Positions 8,739 through 16,181 of a DNA stretch of 32,456 nucleotides are shown piece by piece. The stretch lies in the NCBI GenBank assembly GCA_011525805.1, contig WYBR01000106.1, positions 1 through 32,456 of the forward strand, given 5' to 3'. Under the pieces are notes generated by a model. It saw nothing but the letters and a program-made list of their open reading frames with translations, was not told the origin of the DNA and made no database searches. The position numbers were made by a program, and so were the translations under genes. The stretch is from Vicinamibacteraceae bacterium. Its GTDB lineage: Bacteria; Planctomycetota; Phycisphaerae; Phycisphaerales; UBA5793. Position 1 is the stretch's first letter; every line of letters starts with the position of its first letter.

Positions 8739-9404
8739 TCAAGGCTCGACGATGCCCTCGCGGATCGCGTAGCGAGTCAGTTCCACGCGGTCGTCGATGT
8801 CGAGTTTCTTCATGAGGCTGGTGCGGTGGGCGTCGATGGTCTTGGGGCTGCGGTGCAGGACGCCGGCGATCTCCTTAGTGCTCAGCCCCTTGGCGATGAG
8901 GCGCATGACCTCGAGTTCGCGCGGCGTCAAGGTGCTGATGGGCGTCGTCGCCTCGGTGGCGCGGCGGCGCAGGTTGCCCCCGCTGAACTCGAACCGCTCG
9001 AGGATCTCGGGCGGGAACGCGAGATCGCCCGCGAGCACCTTGCGCACTCCCTTGAGAATCACGTCGAAGGGATCGTTTTTGGAGATGTACCCCCACGCCC
9101 CGGACTGCACCGCCGCGTCCATGTAGCCGTCCCGAACGTACGCAGAGAGCATGACGACGCGAATCTCGGGAAAGAGGCGGCGAAGGTCGGCGATCATCGT
9201 GAAGGGATCGGCGCCCGGCATGTCGATGTCCATGAGGACCAGTTGCGGATGGTGCTTCTCGCAGACCTGGATCAGGTCGTCGGCGGAGGGCAGTTCGGCC
9301 AGGACGGTGAGGTCCGGCTCGACCTCGATGCGCGAGCGGATCCCCTCTCGGGCAATCTCATGGTCATCCACAACGACAATGCCGATCCGATGCGCTGCAC
9401 TCAT
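8739..9404 (-). CDS. NarL/FixJ-family response regulator (receiver plus LuxR-type HTH)
   Basis: A 221-residue two-domain regulator. The receiver has the acidic pair D13-D14, the phosphoacceptor D59 in LVLMDIDMPG, S87 and K109 (YISKND), all the canonical residues. The C-terminal DNA-binding domain (about 155-221) has the LuxR signature LTPRELEVMRLIAKGLSTKEIA, then SPKTIDAHR. It overlaps the upstream histidine kinase by ATGA (9401-9404), so the pair is translationally coupled and is almost certainly a cognate two-component system. It probably acts as a phosphorylation-dependent transcription factor; targets cannot be read from the sequence. No terminator is seen apart from the palindrome downstream. 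Confidence 0.95.
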   Translation of the reverse strand: MSAAHRIGIVVVDDHEIAREGIRSRIEVEPDLTVLAELPSADDLIQVCEKHHPQLVLMDIDMPGADPFTMIADLRRLFPEIRVVMLSAYVRDGYMDAAVQSGAWGYISKNDPFDVILKGVRKVLAGDLAFPPEILERFEFSGGNLRRRATEATTPISTLTPRELEVMRLIAKGLSTKEIAGVLHRSPKTIDAHRTSLMKKLDIDDRVELTRYAIREGIVEP

Positions 9405-11782
9405 TCCACTCGATCCTTCACGCGACTGCCTTGGCGGGCGGCTGAGTCGACGATCCTCCGGAAAGCCGAGGCGTCAACTGGCCCGTCCAGCCACAGTATA
9501 GCCTCCGGCCAACCCGGCCGGTCATCGCGCGGTCCGAGCGCGACGACGGCCAGATCGCCCCGCGATTCCAGGATGCGCGACAGGTATTCCGGACCGCGAA
9601 GGGCCGGGTCAAGGACCCACACCACATCGTCCGGTTCCGGTTCGCCGTTGTCGATGCGGGCGGCGGCGCCGAGCGCGGCGAGGCCGGTCCGCACGAACGC
9701 CGCGACGCGCGGGTCGCGCAGGCCGATGATCACTCGGCCGGGCAGAGCCATGCCCCGGCGCCCCTCGGCCGCCTCGTCCCGCAACGCGACCGCGCCTGAC
9801 CGATCCACCGCCGGCACATCGAGGATGATCGACGTGCCCTGACCGAGGCGGCTGCGAATCTGAACCTGTCCCTGCGCCGATCGCACAATGCTCCCCACCA
9901 GAGCCAGGCCGAGTCCCGTCGACTTGCCCCGGGCCTTGGTCGAGAAGAAGGGATCGAACGCCCGGCGGAGGACGGACTCATCCATGCCGCAGCCCTCGTC
10001 GGTGACGACGAAGCGAACGCCGGGCAGGGCGGCGCGCTCGGCGCCGTCGTACTCGCCGGGGCTGGCGGCGGCGCTGAGCGGCTCGACGCTGTCGGCCCAG
10101 GAGGGCGGGCTGCGATCGACCGTCAGCGTGATCAGCCCTCCGGAAGTCATCGCGTCGCGCGCGTTGAGGAAGAGGTTGAGGATCGCCTGCTTGAGCAGGC
10201 CGCCGTCAATCTTGGCTTGCGCCGGCGGGTGGCGCAGGTCGAGGCGCACGTCGATGGCGGGTTCGCCCTCGGGCGCCCGAACGGCGTCGCGGTAAAAGGG
10301 CAGCGCCTCTTCGAGCCAGGGGCGTATCTCCGTCGCCGTCGTCGAAAGGGCGGCGGTCTGCGACGACTCGTGCCGCGTCCACATCAGCAGGTTCTTGGTC
10401 AGTTCCGCGATGTGGTCCGTCGCGCGGCGGATCGAGTTGACGCGGTCGGCGACCTTCGAGGGGTCGGGATCGCGCTCGAGCACATCCAGCCCCGCGCGAA
10501 TCGGCAGGAGGAGGTTGTTGAGGTCGTGGGCGAGTCCGCCGGCGAAGGTGCCGAGGATCGCCAGCCGCTCGCGCTCGCGGAGGCGCTGCTGCATGTCGCG
10601 CAGGTCGGTGATGTCGCGCGCCACGCCGTGGAATCCCGTCACCTCGCCGTGCGCGACGACCGGATACTCCATGATCTCGCAGAGGACCGGCTCGCCGCTC
10701 TTTCGCCGAAGGACCACTTCGTACTGCGGCTGGCGGCGCTTCGTCTCGATCGCCGCGGCGACGGACTCGTGGGCCCGCGCCAAGTCGGCGGCGACGTGGT
10801 CGGGATGGAACTCGCCGAAGCGGTGGCCGAGCAGTTCCTCCGCGCGATAGCCGAGCATCCGCTCGACGGAGGGGCTGACGTAGGTGAGCCGGCGATCGAC
10901 GTCGTGCTCGTAGAAGATGAAGTCCGACACGCCCTCGATGAGTTCGCGGAAGCGCCGTTCGCTCTGTCGGAGTTCCTCCTCGGCGGTCTTCTGGCGCGTG
11001 ATGTCCATGACGACGCCGGCGATCTGGGGCTCCATCCCCTCGGCGACCGGCAGCGGGCCGGCGGTGTCGCGCAGCCAGCGCACCGTGCCGTCGGGCCTGA
11101 CGTAGCGGTAGTCGATGTCGTAGAAGTGCTGGCCGGCGATGGCGCCGGCGATGGTGCGCCGCACCAGCGGGCGATCTTCGGGATGCACGTGCCGCTCCCA
11201 GTCGACGCTGGGGCCGATGAAGGACTCCGCCTCTTGGCCGGAGACGTTGCGGATGCTGCGGCTGACCTGCGTCGTCATGCCCGTCGTGCAATTGATGATG
11301 TACATCGCCACCGGCGCGTGCTCGACGAGCGAAGCGAGGCGCTCCCGCTCGGCCTGCAACTGCTCGAGGATTCGCCGTTCGCTCGTGACGTCGCGGAAGG
11401 TGTAGAGCCGCTCGCCGCCCCGCGCCGCCTGCGTGCGGCCGACCACGAAGCGCCCGCTGCGCAGTTCGAGTTCCATTTCGCGCCCGCCCGGCGCGTCGTG
11501 GCGCTTGAGGACGCGCTGGACGTACTCCGCGCGATCCGGCGGGCGGTTCTGCTGACGCTCCCAGATCGCCTCCGTGACCGCCTCGACCGTCGGCTCAGCG
11601 TTCACCCACTCGGGATCAAAGCCGAAAATGTCCACGAAGCGCTGGTTGAAGGCGATGAGGCGCGAGTCCCCGGCGGAGAAGAGGCAGAACCCCTCGTCCG
11701 CGGTGTCGAGGATGAGTCGCTCGAGTTCAGCGCTGACCGCTTCGGGCCGCAGCGCCGGATCATGTCGCACGGCGTCGTTCAT
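9401..11782 (-). CDS. Soluble multi-PAS hybrid-like histidine kinase
   Basis: 793 residues from ATG 11782, with no membrane segments, so it senses a cytoplasmic signal. Three PAS domains run at about residues 22-135, 150-265 and 275-395; the last two end in DIT motifs typical of PAS-PAC borders. The NtrB-like dimerisation box holds H419 (GGLAHDLNN). The ATPase domain has N540 (LFLNARDAM), the G1 box DEGCGMD around 595-601, and FFSTKARGKSTGLGL at 612-626. After residue 680 a receiver-like domain of about 110 residues follows but is degenerate: the acidic pair is missing and the conserved lysine position appears to be aspartate, though an aspartate remains at VVWVLDP (725). The gene overlaps the response regulator by four bases. 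The start is chosen because upstream codons are family-unlike. Confidence 0.93.
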   Translation of the reverse strand: MNDAVRHDPALRPEAVSAELERLILDTADEGFCLFSAGDSRLIAFNQRFVDIFGFDPEWVNAEPTVEAVTEAIWERQQNRPPDRAEYVQRVLKRHDAPGGREMELELRSGRFVVGRTQAARGGERLYTFRDVTSERRILEQLQAERERLASLVEHAPVAMYIINCTTGMTTQVSRSIRNVSGQEAESFIGPSVDWERHVHPEDRPLVRRTIAGAIAGQHFYDIDYRYVRPDGTVRWLRDTAGPLPVAEGMEPQIAGVVMDITRQKTAEEELRQSERRFRELIEGVSDFIFYEHDVDRRLTYVSPSVERMLGYRAEELLGHRFGEFHPDHVAADLARAHESVAAAIETKRRQPQYEVVLRRKSGEPVLCEIMEYPVVAHGEVTGFHGVARDITDLRDMQQRLRERERLAILGTFAGGLAHDLNNLLLPIRAGLDVLERDPDPSKVADRVNSIRRATDHIAELTKNLLMWTRHESSQTAALSTTATEIRPWLEEALPFYRDAVRAPEGEPAIDVRLDLRHPPAQAKIDGGLLKQAILNLFLNARDAMTSGGLITLTVDRSPPSWADSVEPLSAAASPGEYDGAERAALPGVRFVVTDEGCGMDESVLRRAFDPFFSTKARGKSTGLGLALVGSIVRSAQGQVQIRSRLGQGTSIILDVPAVDRSGAVALRDEAAEGRRGMALPGRVIIGLRDPRVAAFVRTGLAALGAAARIDNGEPEPDDVVWVLDPALRGPEYLSRILESRGDLAVVALGPRDDRPGWPEAILWLDGPVDASAFRRIVDSAARQGSRVKDRVE

Positions 11783-11794
11783 CGTGGGCCGTGG

Positions 11795-11800
11795 ATTGTA
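11795..11800 (-). promoter_or_regulatory. -10-like TACAAT before the histidine kinase
   Basis: TACAAT on the minus strand ends 12 bases before ATG 11782, predicting a leader of only about 5 bases. No Shine-Dalgarno is visible. It would drive the kinase-regulator operon. Confidence 0.42.
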
Positions 11801-11906
11801 GGGTTGGCCGCAAGGCGTTTGCCTGATCGACGTCGCGACCTGAGGCGGCCGTGGCCGACCGTTGGGCTGATGCGATGCCCGTCGGGCGCTGCTCGACGCG
11901 AAAGCA

Positions 11907-11939
11907 GATCGACCCGGCGCGTGTGGCGCCGGGCCGATC
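11907..11939 (-). terminator. Stable GC-rich hairpin after the carboxypeptidase gene
   Basis: CCCGGCGC (11913-11920) and GCGCCGGG (11926-11933) form an 8-bp stem with a GTGTG loop, extended by GATCG/CGATC pairing across one mismatch. It starts 33 bases after the minus-strand stop at 11973. The following minus-strand bases contain only a short TTT, so it is an imperfect intrinsic terminator. Confidence 0.5.
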
Positions 11940-11972
11940 GGGTGGCATGAAGACGATGACGGTGCGGGGCGA

Positions 11973-14375
11973 TCAGTTGACCGTCGCCTCGACGACGTTG
12001 CTCTTGTTCTCGAACTGTGCCGCCTGGAACCACACGGTGCGCCCCGAGGCGTTGGGCGGAATCGGAAGCGTCCACGAGACGCTGCCGCTGCCGTCGGCCC
12101 GGCGGGCGTTTCCGGCCTGAATCGGGCTGCGCAGGTCGAGCGTGACGTTGAGCCCCGGCACATAAGTGCTGCCGAGTCCGCGGATGCTGTAGGCGAGGTA
12201 GGTCAGTTCGTTCGGGTTCGCGTCGGTGACGTCGAACTGGCCATTCTGTCCGGCATTGAGCGGGCCAACGGCGAGCGTCATGCCTCCGCCGCCGCCGCAG
12301 CCCCGCCGCGCGACGAGCACGGCGTCGACGCCCGCCTCCACGACGGAGTCGTTGGGGACGTCCACCGCGGTGAAGCGGATCTTCATCGTCGCGGTCGGCG
12401 CGAGGATACTGCTGACCAGAAACTCGTTGACCACCCACTGCGTGGACTGGTTGCCGATGTTCTCGACCGTGGTCCACGTCGAGCCGTTGTCATTGGAGAG
12501 ATCGACGGTGAAGCGGTCGGCCGTGCCGTTCACGCTGCGGAACCAGCGGGCGTAACTGATCGTGGCGTCGCCGCCGCTGAGGTCGAAGGTGGGGGAGATG
12601 AGCCGCGTCGGCCCGCCGTCGACGTCGGAATTGCCGCTGCGGTTGGCCGTGAGGAAGCACGACCCCGAGCCGTCGTAGTCGCTCGGCGGGTCTTCGCGCG
12701 CTCCGCCGCCCGCAGGCACGCCGCGCTCCCACGCGCCGTCCTGGAGGTTTTCGTTCTGAACGGTCCAGCCCTGGTTGGTCTGGAAGTCGTCCGCGAAGAC
12801 GATGTCGACGAAGATGGAGTCGGCCTCGTAGAACTCCGTCGGGGCGCCCACGGGCGAGGTGTGCTGGACGTTGTCGGTCGAGTAGGCCTCGAAGTAGAAC
12901 TGCACGACTTCGCCGCAATCCGCGGCGGGCAGCGTGGCGCGGAAGAGGTTGCCTCCCTGCGGCGCCATGTTGGACGCGACGAAGGGGCCGCTCGTGCCCA
13001 CGCGCGCGTACGACTTGGCGCTCCCCGTCTGGTAGGTGCCCCCGTTGACCGGAGTGATCTGAACGTCCACGGTCGCGCCGGTGTTGGGCTCAACGTACGT
13101 CGGCACGCCGTTCGGGAACGCAAAGACCAGGCGGTTGGAAAGGAACTTGGCCAGTTCCATCGCCCCGACGAAGCACTCCTGCGATGCGGGAATGATCTGG
13201 GAGGGCGGGAGGAGGAAGCCGAACTGCCCGGTGTCGCGCAGTTCGAAACTCATGCCCCACGCGCCGCCTTCGACGTAGGCCCAGTCCAGCGTCACGCCGG
13301 AAGCCGGGTAGATGGTCGTATAGGTCGGGCCGTGGACCCACGCGGTGCCGTGGAGATCCTCCATCACGTTCTCCATGTTGGCGCCGATCATCTCAAACGT
13401 CGCGTGATCGGGCGGCAACTGGCTCGTGTAGCCGTAGGGCTGGAGGATGAGTTGCGAGTAGGAATGAACGTCGATGAACCCGGCGAAGTTGGGCAGGGAG
13501 AGTTGCCAGTCGCGCATGACCTGCGACTCGGGCTCAGAGAAGGGCGCCGTGCCGCGATAGGTCTCGCTGCCGGAGTTGCTGCTCGATCCTTCGCCGCCCC
13601 AGCCGACGCTGTAGTTGCGGTTGAGGTCCACGCCCCAGGTTCCGTTGCCGTTATTTCGGCGGTTCTTGCGCCACATCCGGTCCGTCTGCGTGTAGGCGAA
13701 ACCATCAGGGTTCGTGACGGAGACGATGTGGAAGTTGACGCGGTCCACCAGTTGAGTGAGCACCGGATCGCTGCCGTAGGACGTGAGCAGCGTTTCGATC
13801 ATGTAGGGCATCGCCATCGAGGTGATCCACTCGCGGGCGTGGATGGTCCCGTGGATGACGAAATCGGGCTTGCCGTTGGGTCCGCCGGCGCCGGAGATCC
13901 GGATGCCGCGGATCGGCCGCCCTTCGAGGGAGTTGCCGACGACGAAGGTCTGCGCGAGGTTGGGATACGAGTCCGCCAGGCCCTGCACGTACTGCTCGAT
14001 CTCGGCGAGGGTGTGATACTGGTCGTACCACCCGGCCAGCTGGCCGACCTGCTTCTCGGCGTCGATCAGCGGCTGCACGTCTTCAATCAGCACGTGGTAT
14101 TCGACCCCTGACGCGGCGAGGGCGTCGAGCGCGTCGGGCGGAATGCGGTAGTCAACGAGACCGATCCCCGTGCCGTGCGACCAGCAGTCGGGGCTGAGGG
14201 TCTCCATGATCCGCAGTTGCCGCGCGTTCTTGATGTTGGCGCGGACGACCTTGTGCCCGTCGTACCGGACCGGCGGCTGAGCGGCCTGGTCCTGCGCGGC
14301 TGCCTCGACCGTGCCGACGTTCATCGCCGCGACGCATGCCGCCAGCGTCAGAGCCGTAGCGAATCGACGAATCAT
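11973..14375 (-). CDS. Secreted M14 zinc carboxypeptidase with C-terminal beta modules
   Basis: 800 residues. A Sec signal peptide (MIRRFATALTLAACVAA ... VEAAA) is followed by a propeptide-like region and an M14 catalytic domain at about 115-415. Zinc ligands H179 and E182 (HAREW) and H304 (DVHSY), and catalytic E378 (SFELRDTG), are all present, as are the substrate-binding motifs NPDGF and DLNRNY. At the position that sets specificity in pancreatic carboxypeptidases (I255 of A, D255 of B) there appears to be Leu in SGVTLDW, suggesting a preference for hydrophobic C-terminal residues. A MAM/jelly-roll-like region (about 560-690) and a final Ig-like module of about 100 residues (nt 11976-12281, ending in SNVV) follow; the latter resembles the FG-GAP and SBBP ends. 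Start ATG 14375 has GAGGAGG at 14383-14389. It probably digests external peptides. Confidence 0.95.
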   Translation of the reverse strand: MIRRFATALTLAACVAAMNVGTVEAAAQDQAAQPPVRYDGHKVVRANIKNARQLRIMETLSPDCWSHGTGIGLVDYRIPPDALDALAASGVEYHVLIEDVQPLIDAEKQVGQLAGWYDQYHTLAEIEQYVQGLADSYPNLAQTFVVGNSLEGRPIRGIRISGAGGPNGKPDFVIHGTIHAREWITSMAMPYMIETLLTSYGSDPVLTQLVDRVNFHIVSVTNPDGFAYTQTDRMWRKNRRNNGNGTWGVDLNRNYSVGWGGEGSSSNSGSETYRGTAPFSEPESQVMRDWQLSLPNFAGFIDVHSYSQLILQPYGYTSQLPPDHATFEMIGANMENVMEDLHGTAWVHGPTYTTIYPASGVTLDWAYVEGGAWGMSFELRDTGQFGFLLPPSQIIPASQECFVGAMELAKFLSNRLVFAFPNGVPTYVEPNTGATVDVQITPVNGGTYQTGSAKSYARVGTSGPFVASNMAPQGGNLFRATLPAADCGEVVQFYFEAYSTDNVQHTSPVGAPTEFYEADSIFVDIVFADDFQTNQGWTVQNENLQDGAWERGVPAGGGAREDPPSDYDGSGSCFLTANRSGNSDVDGGPTRLISPTFDLSGGDATISYARWFRSVNGTADRFTVDLSNDNGSTWTTVENIGNQSTQWVVNEFLVSSILAPTATMKIRFTAVDVPNDSVVEAGVDAVLVARRGCGGGGGMTLAVGPLNAGQNGQFDVTDANPNELTYLAYSIRGLGSTYVPGLNVTLDLRSPIQAGNARRADGSGSVSWTLPIPPNASGRTVWFQAAQFENKSNVVEATVN

Positions 14376-14586
14376 CACGCAACCTCCTCGTGCTTGGTGT
14401 TCTGGTGCGACACAGGCTGAAGGGTACCCCCGACGGCCGCCCGCCCGCCTTGACCCGGAACCGATCGCCCCGCGACGGCATGGCGCCGCGCGTGCCGCTC
14501 CGGGCATGGTTTACAACCCGCGCCGAGTCCGGTTTCATCCATGAATCGGGGGCAGTCGCTGCTTTTCGGACTCTCGGGATCGCCCC

Positions 14587-15480
14587 CTATCCCTCCATCG
14601 CTTCACCCCCGCCGATCGACGAAAGCGGCCGCACCGCCCAGACCCACTCCTCCGGCCTCGGCTCGGCCGCCAGATCGAGCATCAGCACCGCCGCGTTCTC
14701 GTGGTCGCTGTTGAGGATGATCCCCCGGGTGCCCAGAGGCTCGCTTCCCGACTCAGCGTGTTCGTGCCCGATGCAAAAGGCTTTGACGCCCAGGACCCCT
14801 GCGAGGCGGTCAAGATGGGCCTGGCTGTGCCTTCGGCCCCAGACCATCAGGTAGGCCGAGCCGGTGCGCGGCTGATAGTCCTCTTCCGTCAGTTCCCGCG
14901 CCAGCACCGACGGGTCGAAGTGCGACATCGCGTGCTCGGCCGGAAGGCTGTGCGCGCAGAGCACGCCCGATTCGGTAATGAGCGCCAGCGGCCAGGCGCG
15001 GAAGAAGCGGTTGATGGCGTGGATGACCGCCTCCGCCTCGTCGCCGAAGGTGAACTCGACCGCGTCGTTGAAGAGCGCGACGGCGTCGCCGGCGCCCTTG
15101 CTCACGCCCCGCCCGGTCATCTGGGACAGCTCGTGATTGGCCAGCAGGGGATGGACCTGGTCCGGAAGACGCACGACGAGTTCGGCGGCGCGGAGAATCA
15201 TCCGGTGGCTGAAGTCCATGCCGTTGATGAGGTTCTCGCCGTGGATCAACTCGTGCAGGATGAGATGATGGTCGCTTGAGGCGTCGAGGGCGGCCAGGCG
15301 CAGAATCTTGGCGAGGTGGAAGGGGTTGTCGTGCAGATCGCCGGTGACGATGAGCCGGCCGCGCGCCGGCAGTCGCACCGTGCAGCCGTGCCGACGCGGC
15401 GAGCGGCGCAGCGCTTCCGCCGCGCGATCGAGCAGGTCGATCACCGCCGCGGCGTCCGTGAAGTTCGTCTCGTCAGGCAC
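14587..15480 (-). CDS. Calcineurin-like metallophosphoesterase
   Basis: About 297 residues from a GTG at 15480. Metal-binding motifs of the calcineurin-like superfamily are visible: GDLHDN (a GDxHG/D variant), a shortened GNHE-like motif read as LLANHELSQ, and a C-terminal GHEHAE matching GHxH. The usual middle GDxxDRG block appears instead as LILHELIHGENLING, so one metal ligand set is unusual. It probably hydrolyses a phosphoester; the substrate is unknown. The ORF stays open upstream to 15687, but the extra part is Arg-rich, contains the palindromic repeat, and would overlap the divergent ExbD promoter. GTG 15480 has AGGG 7 bases upstream, so I chose it. Confidence 0.8.
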   Translation of the reverse strand: MPDETNFTDAAAVIDLLDRAAEALRRSPRRHGCTVRLPARGRLIVTGDLHDNPFHLAKILRLAALDASSDHHLILHELIHGENLINGMDFSHRMILRAAELVVRLPDQVHPLLANHELSQMTGRGVSKGAGDAVALFNDAVEFTFGDEAEAVIHAINRFFRAWPLALITESGVLCAHSLPAEHAMSHFDPSVLARELTEEDYQPRTGSAYLMVWGRRHSQAHLDRLAGVLGVKAFCIGHEHAESGSEPLGTRGIILNSDHENAAVLMLDLAAEPRPEEWVWAVRPLSSIGGGEAMEG

Positions 15481-15497
15481 CGCAAACCCTAGCGCCG

Positions 15498-15535
15498 TGC
15501 CCCCACGCCCACGATGAGCCGTTGCGAATCGTGGG
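15498..15535. repeat. Dispersed palindromic repeat, copy 2 (inverted relative to copy 1)
   Basis: CCCACGAT (15508-15515) and ATCGTGGG (15528-15535) flank a 12-base centre. Its reverse complement matches the copy at 8688-8726 in the arms, most of the centre and the trailing CGTGGG-N-GCA. It lies between the divergent metallophosphoesterase and ExbD genes. Confidence 0.7.
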
Positions 15536-15581
15536 ATGCTCTTCCATCGAACCTCCGCGAATCGCGGCGCGCCTCTCCCCC

Positions 15582-15587
15582 TACAAT
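15582..15587 (+). promoter_or_regulatory. -10 hexamer TACAAT placed 5 bases before the ExbD start
   Basis: TACAAT is followed by CCCCC and ATG 15593. Transcription would be expected to start at or next to the A of the ATG. No Shine-Dalgarno exists in the gap. This is the clearest leaderless-gene arrangement in the window. Confidence 0.5.
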
Positions 15588-15592
15588 CCCCC

Positions 15593-16018
15593 ATGGCCGT
15601 CCGCATCCAGCGCGATACCTCGCTTGAGCCGCGCCTGGAGATCATGCCGCTTCTTGACGTGATCTTCCTCCTCCTCGCGTTTTTCATCTACGCGATGGTC
15701 CTGCTCATTCGCGCCGAGGTGCTGCCGGTGCAGTTGCCCGAGTTGAGCCAGGGCCGGCCGGCGACGCGCAGCGAAGCGATCACCATCACCTTGGATGCCA
15801 AAGGGGCGCTCTTCCTCGATGCCGTCCCGACCGATCTCGATTCGGTCGTCGCCGCGCTCAAGGCACAAGTCGAACTCAAGCCCGACGCCCGCGTGTACCT
15901 CGCCGCCGACATGCAGGGAGACGCGGACCGCCTGCCCGTCTTCATCGAACTCGTCAACCGCCTCCGAGGCTCGGGGATTCACGAGTTTTTCATCGTCGGC
16001 CGGCCCGGTGAGCAGTAG
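15593..16018 (+). CDS. ExbD/TolR-family biopolymer transport protein, no ExbB partner adjacent
   Basis: A 141-residue inner-membrane protein with a short cytoplasmic head, one membrane helix (PLLDVIFLLLAFFIYAMVLL) containing the conserved membrane aspartate of the ExbD/TolR proton channel, and a periplasmic domain of about 90 residues with the family fold (ITITLDAKGALFLD ... RVYLAADMQGD). ExbD normally works with ExbB/TolQ as a proton-driven motor that energises TonB or links inner and outer membranes. No ExbB or TonB gene is adjacent, so the partner must be elsewhere. ATG 15593 is chosen over the 57-base longer ORF because the family domain begins directly after it and a TACAAT hexamer lies 5 bases upstream. 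I cannot separate ExbD from TolR. Confidence 0.88.
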   Translation: MAVRIQRDTSLEPRLEIMPLLDVIFLLLAFFIYAMVLLIRAEVLPVQLPELSQGRPATRSEAITITLDAKGALFLDAVPTDLDSVVAALKAQVELKPDARVYLAADMQGDADRLPVFIELVNRLRGSGIHEFFIVGRPGEQ

Positions 16019-16063
16019 CCGTCGCTTTTTCGCAATTCATCGCCCGGATTGGCGGTTTTGGAC

Positions 16064-16092
16064 TTGCGGTCCGCCCGCGGCTGCGGTATACC
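16064..16092 (+). promoter_or_regulatory. Candidate promoter of the SBBP gene pair
   Basis: TTGCGG (16064-16069) and TATACC (16087-16092) have the ideal 17-base spacer. The predicted leader is about 80 bases and carries a GGAGGAGG ribosome site shortly before ATG 16182. Confidence 0.45.
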
Positions 16093-16181
16093 TGTGCCAT
16101 CGGGCGCCGGTTGGCGTGCCGCGGGCGGGTCTGGGTTCATCCGGTCCGGTGATCCGTGCCGGCGAGCGGAGGAGGCGGAAA

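Noticed and set aside
10217-11950. A 577-codon ORF on the plus strand opposite the histidine kinase
   Set aside because: It mirrors the kinase codons, has no fold motif, and is an antisense shadow favoured by high GC. The same applies to long plus-strand ORFs at 2833-4356, 12861-14111 and 30504-32378.
15481-15687. N-terminal extension of the metallophosphoesterase
   Set aside because: The extra 69 residues are Arg-rich, encode the palindromic repeat, and overlap the divergent ExbD start.
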